Source: Mycobacterium alsense (GTDB lineage Bacteria > Actinomycetota > Actinomycetes > Mycobacteriales > Mycobacteriaceae). From it: a stretch of DNA of 64,000 nucleotides. Of the stretch, positions 31,680 through 40,022 are shown in pieces. The notes under the pieces are model-generated. The model was not told where the DNA came from. It worked only from the letters and a program-made list of their open reading frames with translations, and searched no databases. Location of the stretch: NCBI RefSeq assembly GCF_002086635.1, contig NZ_MVHD01000018.1, forward strand, positions 1-64,000, given 5' to 3'. A program made the position numbers and the translations under genes. The first letter of the stretch is position 1, and every line of letters starts with the position of its first letter.

Positions 31680-32939
31680 TCATCGAGACAGCTTCGCGGC
31701 GCGCCGCAGGTCCCCGGCCAGATCGCCGCGGTCGGCCACGCTGAACCCGCCCAGACCCAGCCACGACGCCATCGACTCCAGCTCGCCCGCCAACGCCGCG
31801 GCGACCCGCGCCCGCGGCCTGCCGGGCTCCGCGAACGCGCCGACCACCCTGAGCGAGTCGGCGGCGCGGTCGGCCTTGAGATCCACCCGCGCGACCAGCT
31901 CGCCGTCCATCAGCAGCGGCCACACGTAGTAGCCATACCGGCGTTTGGCGGCCGGGGTGTAGATCTCGATGCGGTAGTGGAAATCGAAGAGCCGCTCGAC
32001 GCGGGGCCGGAAGAAGATCAACGGGTCGAACGGGCACAGCAGCGCGGTGCCGCGGTCGAAGCGCGGCACCGCCCGCCCGGCCCGCAGGTAGGCCGGGGCG
32101 GACCAGCCGTCGACCTCGACGCGCTCGATCTCGCCGGCGGCGAGCAGCCCGGCGAGCGCCGGCGTGGTCTGCTGGGCAGACAGCCGAAAGTAGTCGCGGA
32201 TGTCGGCCTCGGTGCCCACGCCCAGCGCGCTCGCGGCCCGCAGGGTGAGCTCGCGGACGGCCTCGTCGTCGTCGATCTCGCGGGCCAGCACGCCGGGCGG
32301 CAGCACCCGCTCGACCAGGTCGTAGTGGCGGGCGAAGCCCACCCGGGTGGCGGTCGTGAGCACCCCGGAGGCGAACAGCGCCTCGGCGACCCACTTGGTG
32401 TCGCTGCGCGTCCACCAGGTCCCCTTCTTGCGCCGCGGTTCGCCGTGGATAGCGGCCAGGTGGGCCTCGATCTGCCCGGCGGTGCTGGGCCCGAGCTCCG
32501 CGACGGCGGCGACGATGGCGTCGGCGAGCTGCGGATTGTCCCTGGCGATGTGCGTGCGCCAGCGGCCGTGGCGGTACTGGCGCATCCGCCAGCGCAGCAG
32601 CGGCCAGTCGTCGACGGCCATCAGCGCCGCTTCGTGGGCCCAGTACTCGGCGAGCAGCCGTGACGAGCGCGGGCCCCAGGCCGCGCGGTCCAGCACGTCG
32701 CGGTCGTAGGGGCCGAGCCGGCTGAACACCGGCGCGTAGTGGGCACGCACCGCCACCGACACCGAATCCAATTGCAGCACTTGGATTCTCGATATCAGCC
32801 GCTTCAGATGCGCGCGGGTGACCGCACCGGTGGGCCGCAGTTCGCTAAACCCTTGGGCCGCAACGGCTGTCCGCCGAGCCTGCGCGGCGGTCATCCTCGG
32901 GATGGACACGGCGCCGAGAATACCGGCCGCATCCGACAT
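31680..32939 (-). CDS. YcaQ/AlkX-like winged-helix DNA glycosylase family protein
   Basis: 419 residues of the HTH_42 family. The N-terminus has QARRTAVAAQGF and the active-site-type motif Q-L-D in VLQLDSVSV (about residues 55-63), equivalent to the QxD motif of E. coli YcaQ/AlkX, which unhooks interstrand DNA crosslinks. Three winged-helix modules and a C-terminal beta domain (FDPLIFFRPRVERLFDF.YRIEIYTP) follow. It is encoded just before hsdM and may be coupled to it. Crosslink repair is inferred from the family. A GTG ten codons downstream is an alternative start. Confidence 0.85.
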   Translation of the reverse strand: MSDAAGILGAVSIPRMTAAQARRTAVAAQGFSELRPTGAVTRAHLKRLISRIQVLQLDSVSVAVRAHYAPVFSRLGPYDRDVLDRAAWGPRSSRLLAEYWAHEAALMAVDDWPLLRWRMRQYRHGRWRTHIARDNPQLADAIVAAVAELGPSTAGQIEAHLAAIHGEPRRKKGTWWTRSDTKWVAEALFASGVLTTATRVGFARHYDLVERVLPPGVLAREIDDDEAVRELTLRAASALGVGTEADIRDYFRLSAQQTTPALAGLLAAGEIERVEVDGWSAPAYLRAGRAVPRFDRGTALLCPFDPLIFFRPRVERLFDFHYRIEIYTPAAKRRYGYYVWPLLMDGELVARVDLKADRAADSLRVVGAFAEPGRPRARVAAALAGELESMASWLGLGGFSVADRGDLAGDLRRAAKLSR

Positions 32940-32954
32940 TCCCGGCCGCGACGC

Positions 32955-33704
32955 TTACCGCGCGGCTACCTTCGCCGCCGACTTCTCCGCCGACTTCTCC
33001 GCCGACGGGTTCCCCGACTTCGCCTCCGACGGGTTCTCCGACTTCGCCTCCGACGGGTCCTGTTGTTCCTCGTATGCCGACTCGAGCGCCGCCGGAACCC
33101 CTTCCAGGTCGCGGTAGACGCCCATCAGCTGCTCGAGGATCCTGATGCGCTGCCCGCTCGCCTCGTCCACCGCCCGCTGGGCCTGCTCGCGGTCATGATC
33201 GGCCTTCTGCTTGGCGTCGGCGAGGAGCTGCTCGCGCGCCCGGTCGGCGTCCTCGCGCATGCTGGCCAGCTCGGCCTCGAGCTTGTCCTTGGCTTCCTGG
33301 TACTCGGCCTCCATGGCCTTGCGCCGCGCCTCCAGGTCGGCCAGCACCTCCTGGTGCTTGCGCCGCTCGGCCTCGATCTCGGCCTCCGCCGCCGCGATCA
33401 GCGCCTCCGCCTCGGCCCGCGCCTCGGCCTGCATCTCGGAAACCTCGTCGACCGCCCGCCGCAGCATCTGCGCCATCCGCTTTTGCATCGCGTGGGGAGA
33501 CGGCGAGGTGTCGGTGAGGACGGCGACCTCCTTGCGCAGGGCGGCCGCTTCGTCGCCGGACTCCTTCAGGCGCGCCCGCAGGCTCTCGACGTCGTCGAGC
33601 AGCAACTGCTGCTTTGTGGTCAGCATCTCGATGTGGGCGTCGACCGCCGCGGGGTCATAGCCCCGGAACATGCGCGTGAACGTCTTCGCGGGTTCGGTTA
33701 TCAC
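32955..33704 (-). CDS. DivIVA-like coiled-coil protein with repetitive C-terminus
   Basis: 249 residues. The N-terminus FTRMFRGYDPAAVDAHIEML resembles the GYD-containing membrane-binding start of DivIVA/Wag31 proteins. A long Glu/Ala/Lys/Arg-rich coiled coil spans about residues 25-215. The tail repeats P-S-E-A-K-S and A-E-K-S units encoded by 12- and 24-bp DNA repeats. The GTG start has GAGGGG upstream. A role as a polar or septal scaffold is inferred. It is encoded between dfrA and the glycosylase gene, and its 5' region carries three 12-bp repeats. Confidence 0.8.
   Translation of the reverse strand: MITEPAKTFTRMFRGYDPAAVDAHIEMLTTKQQLLLDDVESLRARLKESGDEAAALRKEVAVLTDTSPSPHAMQKRMAQMLRRAVDEVSEMQAEARAEAEALIAAAEAEIEAERRKHQEVLADLEARRKAMEAEYQEAKDKLEAELASMREDADRAREQLLADAKQKADHDREQAQRAVDEASGQRIRILEQLMGVYRDLEGVPAALESAYEEQQDPSEAKSENPSEAKSGNPSAEKSAEKSAAKVAAR
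32977..33060. repeat. Tandem repeats encoding the DivIVA-like protein tail
   Basis: GCCGACTTCTCC occurs twice in tandem (32977-33000), followed by two 24-bp units beginning GACGGGTTC (33004-33027 and 33028-33051, one mismatch) and a partial third. All are multiples of three, so the frame is kept and the protein tail varies only in length. Confidence 0.85.
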
Positions 33705-33765
33705 TGCCAATTTTCCCCTCCTGGAAACGCCTCGTAGACCCCGTGCGCCCCGACCCCAGACTTCC

Positions 33766-33801
33766 GAGTATGTCAGCGAGTATGTCAGCGAGTATGTCAC
33801 C
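33766..33801. repeat. Three 12-bp direct repeats upstream of the DivIVA-like gene
   Basis: GAGTATGTCAGC is repeated three times head to tail (third copy GAGTATGTCACC) in the gap between dfrA and the DivIVA-like gene, 62-97 bp before the latter's start. On the gene's strand the unit reads GCTGACATACTC. It could be a transcription-factor site array or simple slippage expansion. Confidence 0.85.
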
Positions 33802-33826
33802 GTGCGATCGGCGCCGGTGCGCGCGC

Positions 33827-34324
33827 TTACGTCCGACGGTAGCTGTGAAACCGGTACCGCAGCCCGGTGCGGCTGCTCAGCCACTCCCCCGTCTCGCCCA
33901 CCCATCCTTCGTCGAGCGCCGGGGCCAGCGCGTCCTCGTCGTCGCGCACCAGGTCGATCTCGACCTCGGTGACCTCGCAGCGGGCGGCCAGCGGCAGCGC
34001 GAGCCCGTACACCTCCGCACCCCCGATCACCCACGCCTGCGGCCCGGATTCGAAAATGGCCGCCGCGGCCTCCATCGAGCCCACCACCTCGGCCCCCTCG
34101 GCCACGAAGTCGGGCCGGCGCGAGAGCACCACGTTGCGACGCCCGGGCAGCGGGCGCACCTGAGCCGGCAGCGACTCCCAGGTCCGCCGCCCCATGACCA
34201 CCGTGTGTCCCATGGTGATCTGCTTGAAGCGGGCCAGGTCCTCCGGCACGCGCCACGGGATGTCGCCGCCGCGCCCGATCACGCCGGAAGTCGACTGAGC
34301 CCAGACGAGGCCCACGGTGCTCAA
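33827..34324 (-). CDS. dfrA: Dihydrofolate reductase
   Basis: 165 residues. Family segments: [18 protein letters not shown] (substrate and NADPH loop), the catalytic acidic residue in [23 protein letters not shown], and [13 protein letters not shown]. It regenerates tetrahydrofolate after ThyA. A TTG start at 34324 has GGGGAGAG at ideal spacing; the GTG three codons later is the alternative. It lies 52 bp downstream of thyA, the usual thyA-dfrA pair. Confidence 0.96.
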   Translation of the reverse strand: MSTVGLVWAQSTSGVIGRGGDIPWRVPEDLARFKQITMGHTVVMGRRTWESLPAQVRPLPGRRNVVLSRRPDFVAEGAEVVGSMEAAAAIFESGPQAWVIGGAEVYGLALPLAARCEVTEVEIDLVRDDEDALAPALDEGWVGETGEWLSSRTGLRYRFHSYRRT

Positions 34325-34376
34325 CGGCGCCGCTCTCCCCCGCGAGCTGGCGGGGCCCCCACGTCGCCGGCGCGCG

Positions 34377-35177
34377 TCATACGGCGACGGGGGCTTTGAT
34401 CGCCGGGTGCGGATCGTAATTCTTCACCACGACGTCATCGTACGTGTAGTCGAAGATCGAATCCCGCTGGGCCAGAACAAGTTCCGGATACGGGCGGGGC
34501 TCACGGGTGAGCTGGAGCCGCGCCTGTTCGACGTGGTTGTCGTAGATATGGCAGTCGCCGCCGGTCCAGACGAACTCGCCGACCTGCAGCCCGGCCTGGG
34601 CGGCCATCATGTGGGTGAGCAGCGCATAGCTGGCGATGTTGAACGGGACCCCGAGGAAAAGGTCCGCGCTGCGCTGGTAGAGCTGGCAGCTCAGGCGCCC
34701 GTCGGCCACGTAGAACTGGAAGAACGCGTGACAGGGCGGCAGCGCCATTTTCGGAATGTCGCCGACGTTCCAGGCCGAGACGATGATGCGCCGCGAGTCG
34801 GGGTCGGTGCGCAGCAGCTCCAGCGCGGCGCTGATCTGGTCGACGTGCTCGCCGGTCGGCGTCGGCCAGGACCGCCACTGCACGCCATAGATCGGCCCGA
34901 GATCGCCCGTGCTGCTTGCCCATTCGTCCCAGATGGTGACGCCGTGCTCCTGCAGCCAGGCGACGTTGGAGTCGCCGCGCAGGAACCACAGCAACTCGTA
35001 GACGACCGATTTGAAATGCACCTTCTTGGTGGTCAGCAACGGGAAGCCGACCGACAGGTCGTACCGCAGCTGCTGGCCGAACAGGCTGCGGGTCCCCGTG
35101 CCGGTGCGGTCGGATTTGGCCGCGCCCCGCTCGAGCACCAGGCGCAGCAGGTCCTCGTAGGGCGTGGGGATCGGCAC
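34377..35177 (-). CDS. thyA: Thymidylate synthase ThyA
   Basis: 266 residues, folate-dependent dTMP synthesis that oxidises methylene-tetrahydrofolate to dihydrofolate, hence the linkage to dfrA. The catalytic cysteine is Cys149 in [11 protein letters not shown]; the phosphate-binding segment ([13 protein letters not shown]) and [12 protein letters not shown] are conserved. GTG start. With thyX at 28384-29166 the organism has both thymidylate synthase types. Confidence 0.97.
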   Translation of the reverse strand: MPIPTPYEDLLRLVLERGAAKSDRTGTGTRSLFGQQLRYDLSVGFPLLTTKKVHFKSVVYELLWFLRGDSNVAWLQEHGVTIWDEWASSTGDLGPIYGVQWRSWPTPTGEHVDQISAALELLRTDPDSRRIIVSAWNVGDIPKMALPPCHAFFQFYVADGRLSCQLYQRSADLFLGVPFNIASYALLTHMMAAQAGLQVGEFVWTGGDCHIYDNHVEQARLQLTREPRPYPELVLAQRDSIFDYTYDDVVVKNYDPHPAIKAPVAV

Positions 35178-35188
35178 GCGGCCAGCTT

Positions 35189-35289
35189 AGCGGTGATCGC
35201 GAGGGCGGCGGAGCCGGACGCGGCGGGTCACCGCCAATAGTTCAGCGGTGATCGCGGGGGCGGCGGAGCCGGACGCGGCGGGTCACCGC
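35189..35289. repeat. Duplicated 46-bp hairpin element
   Basis: Two 46-bp copies, 35189-35234 and 35244-35289, differ at one base and are 55 bp apart start to start. Each starts AGCGGTGATCGCG and ends GCGGGTCACCGC, so GCGGTGA/TCACCGC form terminal inverted arms. They fill the gap between the divergent thyA and dienelactone hydrolase genes. The general form matches the hairpin at 25601-25669. Confidence 0.85.
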
Positions 35290-35328
35290 GATGAATCCAG
35301 CTCTGGGGCCCAGGAGTAGAACGGTGCC

Positions 35329-36081
35329 ATGCCGAACATCAAAGACAGCATCACCACTCCCGACGGCTCCTGCCCAGTCCGCCTCTTCACCCCCGACGGC
35401 TCCGAAGGCCCCTGGCCCGGCGTCGTGATGTACTGCGATGCCGGCGGGGTGCGCGACACCTTCGACCAGATGGCCGCCAAGCTGGCCGGATTCGGGTATG
35501 CCGTGCTGCTTCCCGACGTGTACTACCGCAGCGGGGACTGGGCCCCGTTCGACATGGCCACGGTCTTCGGCGACGCGAAGGAGCGCAACCGGCTGTTCGC
35601 GATGATCGGCAGCGTCACGCCGGACAAGATGGCCGTCGACGCCGGCGCCTTCTTCGACTACCTGGCCTCCCGGCCCGAGGTGTCCGGGAGCCGCTTCGGC
35701 GTGTGCGGCTACTGCATGGGTGGGCGCACCTCGCTGGTGGTGGCCGGCCGCCTTCCCGAACGCGTGGCCGCCGCGGCGTCGTTCCACGGCGGCGGGCTGG
35801 TCACCGACGGCGCGGACAGCCCGCACCTGCTGGCCGACCGGATGACGGCCACTCTGTACGTGGGCGGCGCCGAAAACGATGCGTCGTTCACGTCCGATCA
35901 CGCCGAACAACTCGACAAGGCGCTGACGGCGGCCGGGGTGGACCACACGATCGAGTGGTATTCGGCGGGGCACGGGTTCGCCGTTCCGGACAACCCCCCG
36001 TACGACGTCGCCGCCGACGAGCGGCACTGGGCGGCGATGACGGAGACGTTCGGCGCGGCGCTGCCGCGGGCGGCCGAATGA
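35329..36081 (+). CDS. Dienelactone hydrolase family protein, Rv2765-like
   Basis: A 250-residue alpha/beta hydrolase. The nucleophile is the cysteine of GYCMGG (about residue 127), with His in SAGHGF (about 215) and an acid in the GGAENDASF region (about 186), the Cys-Asp-His triad of dienelactone hydrolases. The family opens lactone rings in aromatic catabolism; mycobacterial substrates are not established. It is divergent from thyA and separated from it by the 46-bp repeat pair. Confidence 0.92.
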   Translation: MPNIKDSITTPDGSCPVRLFTPDGSEGPWPGVVMYCDAGGVRDTFDQMAAKLAGFGYAVLLPDVYYRSGDWAPFDMATVFGDAKERNRLFAMIGSVTPDKMAVDAGAFFDYLASRPEVSGSRFGVCGYCMGGRTSLVVAGRLPERVAAAASFHGGGLVTDGADSPHLLADRMTATLYVGGAENDASFTSDHAEQLDKALTAAGVDHTIEWYSAGHGFAVPDNPPYDVAADERHWAAMTETFGAALPRAAE

Positions 36082-36487
36082 AAAGTCGTCGAAAGGGCGA
36101 AACGGCGGGCATTTCCCCGGCGCCGAGAACGCCCAATCGTCGGAGTTAGCGGCGCACCCGTAACGTGGGGTTGCTGCCGCCGCGCTCACCGGCCGGACCG
36201 CCGCCCGCGGAGTTAGCGAAGTTCGTTGGAAGGCGTTTGCTGTGGAATGGTCGCGCGCCGCAGGGCGACGAATAGCGCGGGCGGTCAGCTAGTGACGGAC
36301 ATCGGGAATTGCATGCCCATATTGGCGGCTACCACCCGAAATAATTGGGCGTATGGCAAATAGCTTAATAGAGCTAACGAACTATGGACTTTGTACCGTC
36401 CCCGCGCATAATATTTGCCGTCAGCGCATTTAGGCCGGAGTGCGCTTATCCCCGAGTCGGGGCATGGCCGAAGGCCACGAAGGGCGG
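36082..36487. other. AT-rich intergenic region before the PAS gene
   Basis: A 406-bp stretch without a supported gene. Its second half is unusually AT-rich for this genome. It contains a small inverted repeat TAGCT-N6-AGCTA at 36361-36376 and a SigA-like promoter, TGGACT-N16-CATAAT, at 36385-36412, placed to drive the PAS gene. The first half shows nothing recognisable. Confidence 0.5.
36385..36412 (+). promoter_or_regulatory. SigA-like promoter candidate for the PAS gene
   Basis: TGGACT (36385-36390) and CATAAT (36407-36412) are separated by 16 bp in an AT-rich tract, about 75 bp upstream of the chosen PAS start. A TAGCT/AGCTA dyad immediately upstream could bind a regulator. Confidence 0.45.
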
Positions 36488-36982
36488 ATGGTGATCACGA
36501 AGAATCCCACAGCCGTCAATGGTCGACGAGTCGACCGTCGAATCCCGCGGCCGCCCAACCAAATGCCCATCGACGAACTGCGACGGATGCCCGCGTTGGT
36601 CGTCCTGGAGCGGCTACCCGCCCCGGCCCTGGCGGTCGACCGCGTGGGGACCATCCTGTTCGCCAACGGCTCGTTCTGCGACATGCTGGGCTACTCGTGC
36701 GACGAACTGCTCACGATGGATTTCGAAGGCATCTTCTTCCGCCCGCCGGACGAAGACCGCTGGGTTGCGCTGGTCGGCACGGGCACCAGCCGCCTCGTCG
36801 AGTTGCGGCACAAGTCGGGCCATGCGGTGTGGGCCAGCATGAGCAAGTCGGCGATGCGCCGCCGCGACGACACCGTCGCGCTGGTCACCTTCCACGACCG
36901 CACCGAAGAGCTCTGGCTCAACGACGACGCGCCGGATCACGAGACCGGCAGGTTGACCGACTGGGCCACTCGCGCGCGGTGA
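36488..36982 (+). CDS. PAS domain-containing protein
   Basis: About 164 residues. A short basic N-terminus precedes a single PAS domain (about residues 35-140: LPAPALAVDRVGTILFANGSFCDMLGYSCDELLTMD ... RHKSGHAVWASMSKS). No kinase, cyclase or HTH output domain follows, so it is a stand-alone sensor or adaptor. Starts at 36464, 36488 or 36491 are all possible; AGGG at 36481-36484 suits the last two. The 3' end overlaps the convergent acyl-CoA dehydrogenase gene by 46 bp. Confidence 0.8.
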   Translation: MVITKNPTAVNGRRVDRRIPRPPNQMPIDELRRMPALVVLERLPAPALAVDRVGTILFANGSFCDMLGYSCDELLTMDFEGIFFRPPDEDRWVALVGTGTSRLVELRHKSGHAVWASMSKSAMRRRDDTVALVTFHDRTEELWLNDDAPDHETGRLTDWATRAR

Positions 36983-38034
36983 CGATACGGGGTGCCCAGC
37001 GCGAGCTGGTCACTCTTGGCGCGCTTGAGGTAGAGGTGCGCCGGATACTCCCAGGTCATCCCGATGCCGCCGTGTAGTTGCACGCACTCCTCGGCGGCGT
37101 TCACCGCGACCCCGCTGCAATAGGCCTGCGCGATGCTCCCGGCGACGTCGGCGTCGTCATCTCCCCGCGCGCGGGTGTCGGCGGCGTAGCGGGCCGCCGC
37201 CGTCGCCGCCCCGACCTCGAACCACAGGTCCGCCAGCCGGTGTTTGATCGCCTGGTAGGAGCCGATCGCGCGGCCGAACTGCTTGCGCTGCTTGGCATAG
37301 TCGAGCGTGGTGTCGAAACACCACTGCGCCAGGCCGAGCTGCTCGGACGCGAGCAGCGTCGCCCCCGCCTGCAGGGCCGCCGCGATCGGCCCGTCCGCCG
37401 CGCCGACCCGCGTCGATTGCGCTCCCGAGAAACGCACGTCCGCAAGGGGTCTCGTCATGTCCAGCGCCAGCACGGGCAAGACCTCGACACCGGCGGCGGA
37501 GCAAGACACGGTGTGCAGTTCGAGGCCGTCGTGGCCCGCGACCGGCACCACCAGGACGTCGGCCGCATCGGCCCCGGCGACGCTGCTGACCGATCCGCTG
37601 ACGCCGTCGGCGCCGGCGCTCACCCCGGCGATCGGCTCCCACGGTGCCGCCGACAGCGGCACCGCCAGCGCCGCGGTCAGCGAACCGCGGGCCAGCTCGG
37701 GCAGAATCTCGGTTTCACCGGCCTCCAACAGCGCGACCGTGGCGAGCACCGCGCTGGACAGGTACGGCACCGGGGCGACGGCGCGGCCGATCTCCTCCAT
37801 CACGACGGCGGCTTCGCGGGCGCCGGCCCCGGCCCCGCCGAGCGACTCGGGCACCAACAGGCCGGCCACCCCCAGCTCGGCCGCCAGTGTCCGCCACAGG
37901 TCCGAAAAGTCTTGCGGTGGTTGCTCGTACGCCTTCGCCACCGACTCCGGTGGGCAGCGATCGGCGAACAGGTGGCGGACGCTGTCGCGCAGCGCCTCCT
38001 CGGTGTCGGAGTACAGCAGGTCGCCGGCGCTCAT
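36937..38034 (-). CDS. Acyl-CoA dehydrogenase, smaller partner of a FadE pair
   Basis: 365 residues. The N-domain (SDTEEALRDSVRHLF), middle domain and C-domain with RKQFGRAIGSYQAIKHRLADLW and ECVQLHGGIGMTWEYPAHLYLKRA are recognisable. The middle domain is shortened and GTGSD-type flavin loops are missing, as in one subunit of the alpha2beta2 acyl-CoA dehydrogenases that mycobacteria use for steroid side chains. It overlaps the upstream fadE by 4 bp, supporting a heteromeric enzyme. Substrate is inferred only by class. Confidence 0.9.
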   Translation of the reverse strand: MSAGDLLYSDTEEALRDSVRHLFADRCPPESVAKAYEQPPQDFSDLWRTLAAELGVAGLLVPESLGGAGAGAREAAVVMEEIGRAVAPVPYLSSAVLATVALLEAGETEILPELARGSLTAALAVPLSAAPWEPIAGVSAGADGVSGSVSSVAGADAADVLVVPVAGHDGLELHTVSCSAAGVEVLPVLALDMTRPLADVRFSGAQSTRVGAADGPIAAALQAGATLLASEQLGLAQWCFDTTLDYAKQRKQFGRAIGSYQAIKHRLADLWFEVGAATAAARYAADTRARGDDDADVAGSIAQAYCSGVAVNAAEECVQLHGGIGMTWEYPAHLYLKRAKSDQLALGTPYRHRARVAQSVNLPVS

Positions 38035-39221
38035 TGGTCCCCCTTGTTCAGGTCCTTGAAGGCGACGTCCTTGTCGACGCGGTGTTCGCCGGGCAGCCCG
38101 AGGATGCGCTCGGAGATGGTGTTGCGCAAGATCTCCGACGTGCCGCCCTCGATCGAGTTGCCGCGCGCCCGGAGGTAGCGGTAGCCGGGCTCGCGTCCGA
38201 TCAGGTCGACCGTTTCGGGCCTGCGCATGGTCCAGTCGTCGTAGCGCAGCCCGGCCTCGCCGTGCAGCTCGATCTCGAATCCCGAGATCGCCTGCGCCAG
38301 ACGGGCGAAAGCGACCTTCATGCCGGCGCCCTCGGGTCCGGGCTGACCCGAGCTGGCCTGTTGTCGCAGCCGCTCACCGGTCAGCCGCAGCACCTCCGCG
38401 TCCACCCACAGCCGCATCAGCTCGTCGTGCATGGCGGGATCTCGCAAGCCCGGCTCCTTGCGCCAGGCCGCGGTGACCTTGCCGATGTGGCCGCCTTCCC
38501 GCGGCATGCCGGAGCGGGAGCCGATCGCGACACGCTCGTGGTTGAGCGTGGTCGTCGCGACCCGCCAGCCGCCGCCCTCGGGGCCGAGCCGGTTGGCGTC
38601 GGGCACCCGGACATCGGTGAGGAACACCTCGTTGAACTCCGCCTCGCCGGTGATCTGGCGCAGCGGCCGGACCTCGACGCCGGGTTGCGTCATGTCGCAC
38701 AGAAAGTACGTCAGGCCTTGGTGTTTGGGCACCGCGGGGTCGTTGCGCGCGACCAGGATGGCCATCTGTGCGTGCTGCGCCTGCGACGTCCACACCTTTT
38801 GGCCGTTGACGATCCAATCATCACCGTCGCGGACCGCGCGCGTGGCGACCCCGGCCAGGTCCGATCCGGCGCCCGGTTCGCTGAACAGCTGACAATAGAT
38901 CTGCTCGCCGGTGAACAACGGCCGCAGGAACTTTCGCTTCTGCTCGTCGGTGCCGAAGGCCGCGATCGTGGGAGCGGCCATGCCCATTCCGATGTAGTTC
39001 TTGGCGGTGCCGCCGACCGGCGCCCCGGCGGCGCTGAGCCGCGCGTTGACGAGTTCCTGCGCCTTGCGCGGCAGGCCGAGCCCGCCGAATCCCTCCGGAA
39101 AATAAACCCAGGCAAGCCCCGCATCGTACTGCGCACCAAGGAATTCCCGCGGGTCGCTGGTCGCCGGGTCGTGCTCGTCGAGCAGGGCCCGCAGGCGGGC
39201 GTCGAGGTCGTCGGTGTTCAT
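38031..39221 (-). CDS. Acyl-CoA dehydrogenase, larger partner of a FadE pair
   Basis: 396 residues with complete flavin motifs: FSEPGAGSDLAGVATRA, WIVNGQKVWTSQA, and near the C-terminus GNSIEGGTSEILRNTISERILGLP. It is encoded between an SDR (ATGA overlap upstream) and the shorter FadE (4-bp overlap downstream), so the three genes form a tightly coupled operon. In mycobacteria such pairs act as alpha2beta2 dehydrogenases. Confidence 0.92.
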   Translation of the reverse strand: MNTDDLDARLRALLDEHDPATSDPREFLGAQYDAGLAWVYFPEGFGGLGLPRKAQELVNARLSAAGAPVGGTAKNYIGMGMAAPTIAAFGTDEQKRKFLRPLFTGEQIYCQLFSEPGAGSDLAGVATRAVRDGDDWIVNGQKVWTSQAQHAQMAILVARNDPAVPKHQGLTYFLCDMTQPGVEVRPLRQITGEAEFNEVFLTDVRVPDANRLGPEGGGWRVATTTLNHERVAIGSRSGMPREGGHIGKVTAAWRKEPGLRDPAMHDELMRLWVDAEVLRLTGERLRQQASSGQPGPEGAGMKVAFARLAQAISGFEIELHGEAGLRYDDWTMRRPETVDLIGREPGYRYLRARGNSIEGGTSEILRNTISERILGLPGEHRVDKDVAFKDLNKGDQ

Positions 39222-40000
39222 CGGTTGCCCTCCGGCCGCGACTGGAATCCCTGTGCGGCGCCGAGCAACAGGCCGCCGTCGATGACCATCGTCTCGCCGG
39301 TGATCCAGCTCGCCGCGTCGGAAACCAGGAAGGCCACCGCGTGCGCGACGTCGACCGGCTCACCGATGCGGCCGAGCGCGATCGACGCGGCCAGAGGGTC
39401 CTCGTTGTCCTTCCACAGCGCCTCGGCCAACCGGGTGCGCACCACCCCGGGCGCGATCGCGTTGACGCGGACGCGCGGTGAAAGTTCCAGCGCCAGTTGC
39501 TTGGTTACGTGGATCAGCGCGGCCTTGGTGGCGTTGTACATGCCCATCGCCGGTGACTGGTGCAGGCCGCCGATCGACGCGGTGTTGACGATCGCGCCGC
39601 CGTGCTCGCCCATCCACGACTTCACCACGAGCGAGGTCCACAGCAGCGGGGCCCACAGGTTGACCTCGAAGATCTTGGTGAACCGGGCGTGGTCCTGGTC
39701 GATCAGCGGGCCGTAGGCCGGGTTGGTTCCGGCGTTGTTGACCAGGATGTCGACGCTGCCGAAGCGCTCCAGCGTCAGATCCACGCAGCGCCGCGCCGCG
39801 TCCTCGTCGACGGCGTGCGCCCCGACGCCCAGGGCCTTCTCGCCGACCTGCGCCGCGGCCGCCTCCGCCGCCTCCCGCTTGCGGGCGGTCAACACCACGT
39901 CGGCGCCGGCGGCGGCCAATTGCTGGGCGATCGCCAACCCGATTCCGCGCGAGGCACCCGTGATGATCGCGGTGCGACCGGTCAAATCCAGTGAGGTCAT
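39218..40000 (-). CDS. fabG5: SDR family oxidoreductase, FabG5/Rv2766c-like
   Basis: 260 residues. Cofactor motif TGASRGIG (about 15-22), NNAG (about 88-91), catalytic Ser in NTASIGG and Tyr-x3-Lys in YNATK, then PGVVRT. It is a 3-oxoacyl or hydroxyacyl dehydrogenase-type SDR and the first gene of the SDR-FadE-FadE operon, consistent with an oxidation pathway. AGGAAAGG precedes the ATG, and five 14-bp repeats lie 33-102 bp upstream, probably its control region. Confidence 0.9.
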   Translation of the reverse strand: MTSLDLTGRTAIITGASRGIGLAIAQQLAAAGADVVLTARKREAAEAAAAQVGEKALGVGAHAVDEDAARRCVDLTLERFGSVDILVNNAGTNPAYGPLIDQDHARFTKIFEVNLWAPLLWTSLVVKSWMGEHGGAIVNTASIGGLHQSPAMGMYNATKAALIHVTKQLALELSPRVRVNAIAPGVVRTRLAEALWKDNEDPLAASIALGRIGEPVDVAHAVAFLVSDAASWITGETMVIDGGLLLGAAQGFQSRPEGNR

Positions 40001-40022
40001 GGTGTGCCTTTCCTAGCGCGGA

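Noticed and set aside
33705-34256. Extension of the DivIVA-like gene through dfrA
   Set aside because: The longer frame runs through dfrA in another phase and through the 12-bp repeats (reading TYSLTYSL). A GTG with GAGGGG upstream at 33704 is a better start.
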